Assembly: GCA_048266425.1 (NCBI GenBank)
Contig: JBLWZN010000005.1
Location: 53,892-117,891 of the forward strand
Origin: Cerina sp048266425
Lineage (GTDB): Bacteria; Bacteroidota; Bacteroidia; Flavobacteriales; Flavobacteriaceae
Direction of reading: 5' to 3'
DNA: 64,000 nucleotides
The position numbers and the translations under genes are program-made. The notes under the pieces are model-generated. The model searched no databases and was not told the origin of the DNA. It was given only the letters and a program-made list of their open reading frames with translations. Position 1 is the first letter of the stretch; each line of letters opens with the position of its first letter. Positions 14,739 through 23,654 of the stretch are shown one piece after another.

Positions 14739-17042
14739 ATGAACAAGAAATATGTAGTATCGATACTATTCTTTGGATTTTTACTATTTGTAAAAGCCCA
14801 GAATGTTCTCATCGATAAAATCGGAGATCCCGTGGATTGGGTAAACCCCCTCATGGGGACCGATTCCGACCCCAGTCTTTCCACGGGAAACACCTACCCG
14901 GCCATAGCAATGCCGCTAGGCATGAATTTCTGGACTCCCCAAACGGGGAAAATGGGCGACGGCTGGGCCTATACCTACAATGCTACAAAAATCCGGGGCT
15001 TTAAACAGACGCACCAACCCTCGCCGTGGATGAACGATTATGGCCAGTTTTCAATTATGCCGATAACCGGAAAATTACGGTTTACGGAGGAGGAACGGCA
15101 AAGTTGGTTTTCCCATAAGTCAGAAAAAGTTACACCCTATTATTACAGCGTTTATTTGGCAGACCACAATGTTACCGCTGAAATGGCACCGACCGACAGG
15201 TCTGCCAGGTTTAGGTTTACCTTTCCAAAGACAGATAGTTCCTATGTAGTCATCGATGCCTTTGACAAGGGTTCTTACGTAAAAATATTTCCGAAGGCAC
15301 GCAAGGTTATCGGATACACTACCAAAAACAGCGGAGGGGTGCCCGAAAATTTCAAAAATTATTTTGTAGTACAGTTTGATACCGATTTTGATACCTCCGC
15401 TATTTTTAGCGGTGATAAACTTCTTCAAGAGCTTACCGAACTGCAGGCAGATCATGTGGGAGCAGTAATCGGTTTTAAAACCGGGAAGGGGCAACAGGTC
15501 AATGCCAAAGTGGCTTCGTCCTTTATCAGTTTTGATCAGGCAGAAAGAAATCTAAAAGAGATGGGGACGGATGATTTTGACCAGGTCAAAGCAAAGGGAA
15601 GGTCGGTTTGGAACAAGGAACTGGGGAGAATCTTGGTCGAGGGAGGTACACCAGATCAAATAAAAACCTTTTATTCCTGCCTTTACCGATCGTTGCTATT
15701 CCCAAGAAAATTCTATGAATTGGATGGGAACGGAAAAGTTGTCCATTACAGCCCCTATAGCGGGAAGGTGTTGCCCGGTTATATGTTTACGGATACCGGA
15801 TTTTGGGATACTTTCAGGGCGCAATTCCCTTTCCTGAATTTGATGTATCCAACCTGGACGGGCCATATGCAGGAAGGGTTGTCCAACGCCTACTCCGAGA
15901 GCGGTTGGTTACCCGAGTGGGCCAGTCCCGGCTTACGAAATGTTATGGTGGGCAACAATTCCGCATCAGTGGTATCTGAAGGTTATCTTAAAAGTGGAAA
16001 GACCTATAAGTACGACATTGAAAATCTTTATGAGGCTTTGATTCATGGAGCCAACAACGCCGGTCCCTTAACTGCAGTTGGTAGGGCAGGGGTGGAGTAT
16101 TACAACGATCTGGGATATGTGCCTTATGATGTGGGCATCAATGAAAATGCCGCCCGAACATTGGAATATGCCTATGACGATTTTGCGATCTATCAATTGG
16201 CCAAGGCATTGAACAAACCAAAGCAAGAGATAGAAAAGTATAGAAAGCGAAGCCTTAACTATAAAAATCTTTTTGATCCCGAGACCAATCTAATGCGTGG
16301 CAAAAACAAGGATGGACAATTTATGGCTCCTTTTAATCCTTTTAAATGGGGCGATGCCTTTACGGAAGGCAACAGCTGGCATTATTCCTGGTCGGTTTTT
16401 CACGATATCCAAGGGTTGATCGATCTAATGGGAGGCAAAGAGACTTTTGTAGATCAACTGGATATGGTTTTTTCATTACCGCCCATTTTTGACGATAGTT
16501 ATTATGGTTTTGTAATCCACGAGATACGGGAAATGCAGATTGCCGACATGGGCCAATACGCCCATGGCAACCAGCCTATCCAGCACATGATCTATTTATA
16601 TGATTACGCAGGGGCGCCCTGGAAAACACAATATTGGGTCAGGGAGACCATGGATAGAATGTATTGGCCTACGGCAGACGGTTATTGTGGGGACGAGGAC
16701 AATGGCCAGACCTCGGCCTGGTATGTGTTCTCCGCCATGGGATTTTATCCCGTTACCCCAGCCAGCGATCAGTATGCATTAGGTGCCCCGCTGTTCCGGA
16801 AAGTGACCCTGGATCTGGAAAATGGAAAAAAGGTAATTATTAGCGCGCCTAATAACAGTAAGGACAACCGATATATACAGGGAATGACGTGGGATGGTAA
16901 AAATTATACCAAGAACTGGATAAGCCATTCGGATTTGCTGCAGGGCGCCACCCTAAACTTTCAAATGTCCGATGCGCCCAACAAGGAGCGGGGTACCAAG
17001 AAGGAGGATTTCCCGTTCTCACTATCCACGTCCAACGAATAA
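14739..17042 (+). CDS. GH92 family alpha-mannosidase, secreted
   Basis: A 767-residue glycoside hydrolase family 92 enzyme. The family consists mainly of calcium-dependent exo-acting alpha-1,2-type mannosidases that trim N-glycans or mannans. An N-terminal signal peptide (MNKKYVVSILFFGFLLFVKAQ) shows export. Hallmarks are VNPLMGTDSDPSLSTGNTYP at the start of the beta-sandwich domain, GVEYYNDLGYVPYD in the (alpha/alpha)6 barrel, and the catalytic-site block GDEDNGQTSAWYV with QHMIYLYDYAG before it. Its stop codon TAA abuts the reverse stop of the CCA-type gene with no base between. The exact linkage specificity cannot be read from sequence. Confidence 0.93.
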   Translation: MNKKYVVSILFFGFLLFVKAQNVLIDKIGDPVDWVNPLMGTDSDPSLSTGNTYPAIAMPLGMNFWTPQTGKMGDGWAYTYNATKIRGFKQTHQPSPWMNDYGQFSIMPITGKLRFTEEERQSWFSHKSEKVTPYYYSVYLADHNVTAEMAPTDRSARFRFTFPKTDSSYVVIDAFDKGSYVKIFPKARKVIGYTTKNSGGVPENFKNYFVVQFDTDFDTSAIFSGDKLLQELTELQADHVGAVIGFKTGKGQQVNAKVASSFISFDQAERNLKEMGTDDFDQVKAKGRSVWNKELGRILVEGGTPDQIKTFYSCLYRSLLFPRKFYELDGNGKVVHYSPYSGKVLPGYMFTDTGFWDTFRAQFPFLNLMYPTWTGHMQEGLSNAYSESGWLPEWASPGLRNVMVGNNSASVVSEGYLKSGKTYKYDIENLYEALIHGANNAGPLTAVGRAGVEYYNDLGYVPYDVGINENAARTLEYAYDDFAIYQLAKALNKPKQEIEKYRKRSLNYKNLFDPETNLMRGKNKDGQFMAPFNPFKWGDAFTEGNSWHYSWSVFHDIQGLIDLMGGKETFVDQLDMVFSLPPIFDDSYYGFVIHEIREMQIADMGQYAHGNQPIQHMIYLYDYAGAPWKTQYWVRETMDRMYWPTADGYCGDEDNGQTSAWYVFSAMGFYPVTPASDQYALGAPLFRKVTLDLENGKKVIISAPNNSKDNRYIQGMTWDGKNYTKNWISHSDLLQGATLNFQMSDAPNKERGTKKEDFPFSLSTSNE

Positions 17043-18476
17043 CTATTTATTTGGAGTGGGCGTTAGTCCCATTTTTTTCCCCTTGGCCAGCATATAATCA
17101 TGGGCAGCAGTATAATTATTGGGAATCTCCCCTTCCAAAATAGCTTCTTTTATGGCATCCTTTATTATCCCGATTTCCCGGGAAGGCTTTAGGTCAAAGG
17201 TCTCCATAATCTCCTCCCCACTGATCGGGGGTTGGAAATTACGGATGTGATCTCTTTCCTCCACTTCTACAATTTTCTGGCGGACCAAGGAAAAATTGTT
17301 TTTGTACCTTTTTTGCTTTTTGGCATTTTTTGTGGTGATGTCCGCCTCACAAAGGGTCATGAGGTCATCTACGTTTTCACCTGCATCAAATATAAGGCGT
17401 CTCACGGCCGAATCGGTAACATCGTCCTGGGAAAGGACGATGGGCCTGGAACTCATCAGGACCATTTTTTGGACGAACTTCATCTTGTCGTTGAGGGGCA
17501 TCCGAAGCCGTTTGAACAATTTGTATGTCATTTTGGAACCCACGAATTCGTGGGCATGAAAAGTCCAACCTATTTTTTTGTCAAATTTTTTGGTGGGTGC
17601 CTTGCCAATATCGTGGAGCAGAGCGGCCCATCGAAGCCATAGATCATCCGTGTTCTTAGAAATATTGTCCACCACCTCCAAGGTATGCCAAAAATTGTCC
17701 TTGTGCCGTTGGCCTTCGATTTCCTCGATGCCTTCCAGGGCGGTCAGTTCGGGCAATATATATTCCAAAAGGCCACTTTTATGTAAAAGGGAGAGACCTA
17801 AAGATGGTTTTTTGCTCAGGAGTATCTTGTGGAGCTCGTCCACGATACGTTCGTTGGAAATAATTTTAATACGCTCCTTATTGCCTGCTATGGCATTAAA
17901 GGATTCCGTTTCAATTGTGAAATGCAATTGTGAGGCAAATCGGATGGCCCGCATCATACGTAGGGGATCGTCGGAATAGGTAATGTTAGGATCCAATGGG
18001 GTACGGATCAATTTTTTATCCATATCGACCAGACCGTCAAATGGATCCAAAAGGGAACCGAAATCCGCTTCCTGTAACGATATTGCAAGGGCGTTTATGG
18101 TAAAATCCCTACGTTGCTGGTCGTCTTCCAAGGTGCCATTTTCCACTATGGGCTTCCGGCTATCGCGATGGTAACTCTCTTTTCTTGCCCCTACAAATTC
18201 CAACTCCAGGTCGTTGTACTTTATCATCGCCGTGCCAAAATTTTTGAAAACGGTAACCTCGGGCTTTCCCGGGAGTTTTTCCGCTACTTTTTTGGCTAGG
18301 CCGATACCGCTGCCAATGGCAACGATGTCTATATCCTTTGGAGTTCCTCGTTTCAGTAAAAAATCCCTCACAAATCCACCAATAACATAACTGTCCACGG
18401 ATAATTCCTTGGCAGCTTGGGAAATAATTGAAAATACGGGATTTTGTATGGCTTTTTTGTAGTTTGTTGTGTTCAA
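17043..18476 (-). CDS. CCA-adding-type tRNA nucleotidyltransferase with HD domain
   Basis: A 477-residue class II nucleotidyltransferase that adds or repairs the CCA end of tRNA (some family members are poly(A) polymerases). The catalytic head shows GGFVRDFLLKR followed by the metal-binding DIDIV, then the VVGARKESYHRDSR-like block (here FVGARKESYHRDSR) and RRDFTINALA. A C-terminal HD phosphohydrolase domain contains LLHDIGK. No ATG is in place; the frame opens with TTG at 18476, inside a period-7 repeat array (18471-18498), so the first residues may derive from repeat DNA. The gene ends exactly at the GH92 stop. Enzyme class is well supported; CCA rather than poly(A) addition is inferred from gene economy. 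Confidence 0.9.
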   Translation of the reverse strand: MNTTNYKKAIQNPVFSIISQAAKELSVDSYVIGGFVRDFLLKRGTPKDIDIVAIGSGIGLAKKVAEKLPGKPEVTVFKNFGTAMIKYNDLELEFVGARKESYHRDSRKPIVENGTLEDDQQRRDFTINALAISLQEADFGSLLDPFDGLVDMDKKLIRTPLDPNITYSDDPLRMMRAIRFASQLHFTIETESFNAIAGNKERIKIISNERIVDELHKILLSKKPSLGLSLLHKSGLLEYILPELTALEGIEEIEGQRHKDNFWHTLEVVDNISKNTDDLWLRWAALLHDIGKAPTKKFDKKIGWTFHAHEFVGSKMTYKLFKRLRMPLNDKMKFVQKMVLMSSRPIVLSQDDVTDSAVRRLIFDAGENVDDLMTLCEADITTKNAKKQKRYKNNFSLVRQKIVEVEERDHIRNFQPPISGEEIMETFDLKPSREIGIIKDAIKEAILEGEIPNNYTAAHDYMLAKGKKMGLTPTPNK

Positions 18477-18498
18477 GGTTTAATGTTCAAAGTTTGAG
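18471..18498 (+). repeat. Heptamer array at the start of the CCA-type gene
   Basis: Four exact 7-base steps: gttcaag, gtttaat, gttcaaa, gtttgag. It overlaps the TTG start of the CCA-type gene. Together with the octamer array at 18728-18759, which is A/C-type and so in opposite orientation, it borders a 230-base gap. That gap holds no gene I can support. Confidence 0.75.
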
Positions 18499-18727
18499 TT
18501 TCTTTCGAAAAATCAAGTTAAAAAGAAAGGGAGTTGAAGAGATGAAAATCTCAGATTTAGTCATTACCCATATTACTGTTGATCCGTGTTTTGAAAATCT
18601 TTTAATTTAGGCCTTTTATAGCACTAAAATTGAAGTTATTTTTCGGAGTGGACTCAAGATTTTAAGAATATGGATTGCAGTTCTAAATTCTTAAATTTCC
18701 GATAGCCCCATAGAACTATCAGGACGG

Positions 18728-18759
18728 AATAAACCAATAAACCCATAAACCAATAAACT
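18728..18759 (+). repeat. Octamer array after the tsaC-like gene
   Basis: Four tandem octamers: aataaacc, aataaacc, cataaacc, aataaact. The array ends eight bases from the stop of the threonylcarbamoyl-AMP synthase gene. The period is 8 rather than 7. Confidence 0.8.
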
Positions 18760-18766
18760 TTTTTAT

Positions 18767-19336
18767 TCACTCCCTTATTATTTTGACCGTGCCATCATTG
18801 CCGAGTTTGATGATGGAAGAAGGGGTGCTCTTTTCTGCATTGCGGTGCAAATTTACCACATAGTCCACTCCTATTAAAATATCCTTGTTTATTTCTTTAA
18901 AACTCTGCGGAGTTGGTTGTCCTGCTAGGTTGGCCGACGTGGAGACCAATGGCTTATTGAATTTTTTGATCAGGTACTGGCAAAACTTATCACTGGCCAC
19001 CCGAATGGCCAAAGTATTATCGGGTGCAATCAAGTTTTTGGCGACCCCCACAGGATGGTCATAGACAATTGTAGTTGGCTTGGTGGCCATATCCATGATG
19101 TCATAAGCCAGGTCTGGAACTTTTTTCACATGTCTTTCCAGCATAAAATCATTGGCAACCAAACATATCAGAGCCTTGGTGTCCGGTCGCTTTTTTAAAT
19201 TATAGATTTTACTTACCGCATCTTCATTGGTAGCATCGCACCCAATTCCCCAGACAGTATCGGTGGGGTAGAGGATAAGTCCGCCTCGGGATAGTATCTC
19301 TATACAGTTGCTTATTTCAATTTGAAGGGAATCCAT
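18767..19336 (-). CDS. L-threonylcarbamoyladenylate synthase (TsaC/YrdC/Sua5 family)
   Basis: A 189-residue YrdC-fold protein that makes threonylcarbamoyl-AMP from threonine, bicarbonate and ATP, the first step of the universal tRNA modification t6A37. Family features are LYPTDTVWGIGCDA near the N-terminus, KKRPDTKALICLV in the substrate cleft, and LVSTSANLAGQPTP. The length is that of TsaC rather than the longer Sua5. It follows a GT2 glycosyltransferase gene by 72 bases filled with heptamer-like repeats, and lies next to the CCA-type enzyme, another tRNA-maturation gene. No clear promoter box is seen. Confidence 0.93.
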   Translation of the reverse strand: MDSLQIEISNCIEILSRGGLILYPTDTVWGIGCDATNEDAVSKIYNLKKRPDTKALICLVANDFMLERHVKKVPDLAYDIMDMATKPTTIVYDHPVGVAKNLIAPDNTLAIRVASDKFCQYLIKKFNKPLVSTSANLAGQPTPQSFKEINKDILIGVDYVVNLHRNAEKSTPSSIIKLGNDGTVKIIRE

Positions 19337-19363
19337 TGTTTTGTGTTAAAAAGGTAAAAGGTT

Positions 19364-19408
19364 GGGAATTAGGAATTAATAGGGTCTCATAACTCATAAC
19401 TTTTGTCT
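19364..19408 (+). repeat. Heptamer-like stretch between two genes
   Basis: Units gggaatt and aggaatt are followed by cataact, cataact and tttgtct in 7-base steps, filling the gap up to the stop codon of the GT2 gene at 19409. It is more degenerate than the other arrays. Confidence 0.55.
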
Positions 19409-20224
19409 TTACTTTTGATTCTTGGTACCTGTCTCCCGTTTATATCCATTTTTGCAATATTTTATTTTATTTGCGATGGTATCAGCCTGTATACCATCGT
19501 TTACCGATAATTTGGCCCTTGACTCTTCGGGATGGAAAATATGGAATTCGATACCCCCGAATTTTAGATTTTTCTTGTAGATGGTATTGTTGACCAACCT
19601 AGCGGCAAACTCACTGTCTTCCCTACCCCAACCAATAATATCCTCATTATAGCCGTTCACTTTTTCAAAATCCGATTTCCAATATGCCATATTGCAGCCT
19701 CTTACTTTTTTGATGTCCAGTTTCTTGGAAGAGTACAAGAGTTTTCTCAGAAATGGGGAACGAATGGCATTGAAATGATTGGTTATCCCCTTGGTGAAAA
19801 CAGATAGGTTTACCTTCTTTGTTCTTAATATTTCCGCAGATTTCTTAGGATCTAACAATACCCGACTCCCTGTTGCCCAACAGTGCTTTTCGGCAAAATT
19901 TAAATGGTCGGCAATAAAATAAGGATGGAGGATAATGTCGCCATCAATTTGAACAATATAGTCCGAGGTGACCTCTCGAATTGCTTTGTTAAGGATCAAT
20001 GTTCTTGTAAATCCTATATCGTCGTGCCAGACATGCTTTAGGGGTATTGGAAAGATGTCTTTATATTTTTTTATCAGATTTTGTGTCTGCTTTGTGGAGC
20101 CATCGTCTGCAATAACAACTTCATCGGGAAGCTTTTTCTGCGCCAAGATACTTTTCAGTACCAGTTCCAGGGCTTCTGGCCAATTATAGGTGCTTACGAT
20201 AAGGGAACAGGTGGGAAGTGTCAT
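19409..20224 (-). CDS. Glycosyltransferase family 2 with galactosyltransferase-like C-terminus
   Basis: A 271-residue GT-A-fold glycosyltransferase. The nucleotide-sugar site is seen as SLIVSTYNWPEALELVL and VVIADDGSTKQT; the metal-binding position reads QIDGDIIL. A downstream block with RGCNMAYWKSDFEKVNGYNEDI and GREDSEFAARL resembles the acceptor region of chondroitin-polymerase or galactosyltransferase-like GT2 enzymes. There are no membrane segments, so it is probably cytoplasmic and peripheral. It belongs to a small sugar-transferase cluster with the fusion protein upstream (20399-22330) and the GT4 gene at 22433. LPS or exopolysaccharide decoration is the likely context, but donor and acceptor are unknown. 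Confidence 0.88.
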   Translation of the reverse strand: MTLPTCSLIVSTYNWPEALELVLKSILAQKKLPDEVVIADDGSTKQTQNLIKKYKDIFPIPLKHVWHDDIGFTRTLILNKAIREVTSDYIVQIDGDIILHPYFIADHLNFAEKHCWATGSRVLLDPKKSAEILRTKKVNLSVFTKGITNHFNAIRSPFLRKLLYSSKKLDIKKVRGCNMAYWKSDFEKVNGYNEDIIGWGREDSEFAARLVNNTIYKKNLKFGGIEFHIFHPEESRAKLSVNDGIQADTIANKIKYCKNGYKRETGTKNQK

Positions 20225-20398
20225 TGGCTTGTGTCAATTAGAAACTCTATATTTAATTTTTGTGTTCATAAAAATACTACTCAAAGAAGTTAGTAATCTA
20301 TTGATTATTAGTTTGTTGATGCATCTTTGCTAAATAACCCAATAACTTTTAACGATATTATTTGGGCCACAAGGATCATAACCCCGCATTATGGGTTT

Positions 20399-22330
20399 TC
20401 AATCCTCACCATGCTTTTTCTTTAAACCTTTCTGTAGTCGTTTTAGTTCCTTGTATCTCCAGTACGCACTTAAAGCATTCAAATAACTTATAATGAGGCC
20501 TTTTTTGCCGTCCAAAAAGCCGAGTTTGAGAATAAAATGGTTCACGAACCTGTATGTGGGCTTCAGCACAAAATGATACGGATTTGGAGTGTACCCTTTT
20601 TGTAGTTCCTCTTGGGCCTTCAGTTGTCCGTATTTTATCATCTTGCCTTTATAATCCTCGTAATCCTTATAGGAATAGTGGATGAGCTTGTTCTTTAGAA
20701 CACCGGAAAGGCCATTGACCTCCAAGGTTTCATGTACTACCCTGTCCTCTGTAAAACGCACCTTGTCCTTTTTGAACAATCGGTAATTTTTATCCCATTG
20801 CCATCCGCTAAAACGCAGTACCTTGTTCTGGAACATAAAGGTTCTTCTAAAATAATAAGCTGCGTCTGTTATATCCTTGCTTTGGGTAATCGACAAGATT
20901 TCCTTTTTTAAATCTTCGGTAACCCTTTCATCGGCATCGAGGAAAAGGACCCACTCATTGTTGGCCTGCGCTAGGGCAAAGGATTTTTGATCCGTGTAGT
21001 TTCTAAAGGGCCGCTGTATCAACTTTACGTTGGGATGCTGTTTTATCCTTTCCACGGTTCCATCCGTGCTTAAGGAATCCACCACAATGACCTCATCGGC
21101 AAATGCGATGTTTTCTAGGACGGCATCAATATTATGGATCTCGTTATAGGTAATCAACAAGGCTGAAATCTTGTTCTTTCCAGGGTTGGAATGTTCGCCA
21201 AATTCCTTTTTATCGGAATTTAACACGGAGGAATAGACCTGATATACATTATCCGCCACCTTGGGATCGGTAAACTTCTGCACAAAGGCATACCCCCTCT
21301 CTATTGTGGTTTTCCTTAGGTCGTCATCCGTGAAAAGTCGTTGGAATTCCCTCCTTAACGAATCCACATCCAAAGGGTCCACATAAATTGAATCCGGACC
21401 TGCTGCTTCAGGAAAACAACTGCCGAAACTGGTTATTACCGGGGTTTTGGAAAATAGGGCCTCAATGATGGGGATGCCAAATCCTTCACATATGGACGGA
21501 TAACAAAACACGGTGGCCAATTGATAAATGATGGCCAGTTCGGTAACCTGGATGTCCTTTAGGAAAAAGATCTGTTTTTCCAACCCATGTTTCCCTACAT
21601 AGGTGTGTATTTTTTTTGCATATTCCTTCTCATTGCCGATTAGCACAACAGGATATGGGGTTCCATGCGCAGCCTTGACGATGGAGAGCGCATTTTTGCG
21701 TTCCTGCAGCGTTCCGACATTCAAGATAAATCTCTCGGGAAGGCCGTATTTTTTTTGTACCGCTTCTTTTTCCGACTGGCTGTACTGTTTTTTGAAGGCA
21801 TCATTACATCCTTGATAGACAACGGTAATCTTTGTTCCATCCACCTTAAGATATTTGATTATATCCCTCTTGGTCTGTTCGCTGATTGCGATTATTGCAT
21901 CCGAATTTACGGCCGCATGTTTGAATTTTGTGGAATAGATAATCCTGTCAAAAAAGGAATAGTATTGTGGGTGACTAAAGAAAATTAGGTCATGGATAGT
22001 GACGACTGTTTTGATGTTGTGTTTCTTCAGGCCTGCTGGAATTTCACCGGTTAAGCCGTGGTAGATATCAACATGGTCCTTGATAATCTGTTTGGTTACG
22101 GCTCCTAAACGCCAAAGTGAGGAGAATTTTTTCCAAAACCAATTATTTGGATACCGAATCAATATATTCTCTAAAATGGAAACCCTATTAACTTTTGAAG
22201 GTTTGGTGTTGTAAAGGATGTATTCGGATATGGGGGTATACTGATGAAGTATCCGTATAACATCCCTGCCGTAGTTGCCTAGGCCAGTATTATTGTGGAA
22301 GATTCGCTTGGCATCATATCCTATAATCAT
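20399..22330 (-). CDS. Fused glycosyltransferase: GT4 N-terminal half, GT2 C-terminal half
   Basis: A 643-residue two-domain enzyme. Residues about 1-370 form a GT-B glycosyltransferase family 4 unit, with a glycine-rich NNTGLGNYGRDV loop, ILNVGTLQERKN and the E-x7-E region SICEGFGIPIIEA. Residues about 387-640 form a GT-A family 2 unit of the WaaE/KdtX type, with ALLITYNEIHNIDAVL, VVDSLSTDGT, the metal-binding FLDADERV and the W-QWDKNYRLF region. The start at 22330 (MIIGYDAKRIFHN) is chosen because a TATTTTTG box lies four bases upstream; a longer frame to 22348 would span that box. A fusion implies two consecutive sugar additions by one polypeptide, probably in LPS core or O-glycan building. 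Confidence 0.9.
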   Translation of the reverse strand: MIIGYDAKRIFHNNTGLGNYGRDVIRILHQYTPISEYILYNTKPSKVNRVSILENILIRYPNNWFWKKFSSLWRLGAVTKQIIKDHVDIYHGLTGEIPAGLKKHNIKTVVTIHDLIFFSHPQYYSFFDRIIYSTKFKHAAVNSDAIIAISEQTKRDIIKYLKVDGTKITVVYQGCNDAFKKQYSQSEKEAVQKKYGLPERFILNVGTLQERKNALSIVKAAHGTPYPVVLIGNEKEYAKKIHTYVGKHGLEKQIFFLKDIQVTELAIIYQLATVFCYPSICEGFGIPIIEALFSKTPVITSFGSCFPEAAGPDSIYVDPLDVDSLRREFQRLFTDDDLRKTTIERGYAFVQKFTDPKVADNVYQVYSSVLNSDKKEFGEHSNPGKNKISALLITYNEIHNIDAVLENIAFADEVIVVDSLSTDGTVERIKQHPNVKLIQRPFRNYTDQKSFALAQANNEWVLFLDADERVTEDLKKEILSITQSKDITDAAYYFRRTFMFQNKVLRFSGWQWDKNYRLFKKDKVRFTEDRVVHETLEVNGLSGVLKNKLIHYSYKDYEDYKGKMIKYGQLKAQEELQKGYTPNPYHFVLKPTYRFVNHFILKLGFLDGKKGLIISYLNALSAYWRYKELKRLQKGLKKKHGED

Positions 22331-22334
22331 GGGC

Positions 22335-22342
22335 CAAAAATA
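22335..22342 (-). promoter_or_regulatory. Putative leaderless -7 box (TATTTTTG) for the fused glycosyltransferase
   Basis: On the minus strand TATTTTTG at 22342-22335 is followed by four bases and then the ATG at 22330. This spacing would put the transcription start at or next to the A of the start codon. The same geometry occurs before rarA. Confidence 0.55.
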
Positions 22343-22405
22343 AACCATTTTTTAGTTTTATAAATGAAACCGTTCGAGAAGTTCGTCAATATCAATAGGG
22401 TGACT

Positions 22406-22413
22406 TAACTTTG
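22406..22413 (+). promoter_or_regulatory. Putative -7 box (TAACTTTG) for the GT4 gene
   Basis: A full TAnnTTTG match 19 bases before the ATG at 22433. It is divergent from the box of the fused glycosyltransferase, so the two sugar-transferase genes share a short control region. Confidence 0.55.
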
Positions 22414-22432
22414 CCCCTATCTAAACAAATCC

Positions 22433-23605
22433 ATGGCTTCAGGGAAGAAAATAGCTTTTTTTGCAATCGACTACTCCCTTGTCGGGGGCGTAGAACGGGT
22501 AACTTCCAATTTAATTGGTCTGTTCGGGAAAAATGGGATTATCGTGGAAACCGTTTTCTCCTTGTTCGATGCCAACGATGGTCCCGCGTTATACTATCCG
22601 CCCCATTTGGAGTTCGTTGTGCTGGGTACCAGGGAGAGGAAGGCCATAGTGGACCAACTTTCCGGATTGCTTCTTGAAAAGGAAGTTGGGACATTGATTT
22701 TTCAGGGTGACAATATGACTATTGCACTGGCAATCCAGGAGGCATGTAAAAAAGCGGGGTGCCGTGGGATTCTTCATTACCATGGGTCTCCATATGCCTA
22801 TTTGAGAAAATATATCTATGCCCAGGATATTTTGGGCAATCCAACAAACATCATAAAGTTTTTATTGTCAAAAGTTGTATATCCCTTTAAAAAGAGAAAG
22901 CTTAAAAAGGTATTAGATCGTGCAAAAGATGGACTTGTTTGTGTGAGCCAGGGTACTGCCCAAGAATTGGGATTTATTTTTGGACTTACTGAAAAACAGG
23001 GAAGGAATATATATTCCATTCATAATCCGTTGACTTTTGATATGCCTGAAACCAATCTTACCGATCGGTCCCAAAAGGAAAAAGCGATTGTTTATGTATC
23101 CAGGCTGGAAAGGAAGCACAAGAACTCCATGTTGGTGGCAAGGGCGTGGGCAAAAGTTGCGAATGATCATCCGGAATGGACATTATGGATTTTGGGAGAT
23201 GGTCGAATAAGGAGTAAAATGGAAACCTATCTAGCTAAAAATAACGTAACCAATGTAATTTTTTATGGATTGGTACACAATGTGGAAGATTATTTGAAAC
23301 GAAGTTCCATATCAATATTGGGTTCGGATTGTGAAGGCCTGCCGGTAGGCATGATGGAAAGTGCCACCTATACCAATGCCCTCTTATCCACTAGGAGTGA
23401 TGGCGGAATTATAGATATTATAAACGATGGGGTCTCTGGTTATTTGGTGCCTAGGAATTCCTCCAAGAAATTCTCAGAAAAGCTGGAAGAGCTGATCGTG
23501 GATTCCGGAAAACGACAAGGACTGGCCATAAACGCCCGAAAAAAAATTCAATCATTTTCCGATGAACAAATTATGGCCAAGTGGAAGCAATTGTTGGAAA
23601 AATAA
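22433..23605 (+). CDS. Glycosyltransferase family 4
   Basis: A 390-residue GT-B retaining glycosyltransferase. The N-terminal acceptor domain begins with KIAFFAIDYSLVGGVERVTSNL, the usual GG-x-E-R loop. The donor domain shows IVYVSRLERKHKNSMLV and LWILGDGRIRSKM, and the catalytic E-x7-E area is SDCEGLPVGMMESATYTNALLSTRSDGG. No signal peptide or membrane helix is seen, so it is probably cytoplasmic and membrane-associated. It is divergent from the GT4-GT2 fusion and likely works on the same surface glycan. Sugar and acceptor are unknown. Confidence 0.9.
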   Translation: MASGKKIAFFAIDYSLVGGVERVTSNLIGLFGKNGIIVETVFSLFDANDGPALYYPPHLEFVVLGTRERKAIVDQLSGLLLEKEVGTLIFQGDNMTIALAIQEACKKAGCRGILHYHGSPYAYLRKYIYAQDILGNPTNIIKFLLSKVVYPFKKRKLKKVLDRAKDGLVCVSQGTAQELGFIFGLTEKQGRNIYSIHNPLTFDMPETNLTDRSQKEKAIVYVSRLERKHKNSMLVARAWAKVANDHPEWTLWILGDGRIRSKMETYLAKNNVTNVIFYGLVHNVEDYLKRSSISILGSDCEGLPVGMMESATYTNALLSTRSDGGIIDIINDGVSGYLVPRNSSKKFSEKLEELIVDSGKRQGLAINARKKIQSFSDEQIMAKWKQLLEK

Positions 23606-23654
23606 CGCTAATAATGTTAGGTTGATCGTATCGCAGAAACGAGTGGTGACTGTT

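Noticed and set aside
18540..18610. Possible small peptide gene in the gap between the CCA-type and tsaC-like genes
   Set aside because: Only about 22 codons from the ATG at 18541, no recognisable promoter or signal peptide, and it lies between two repeat arrays; coding is not supported.
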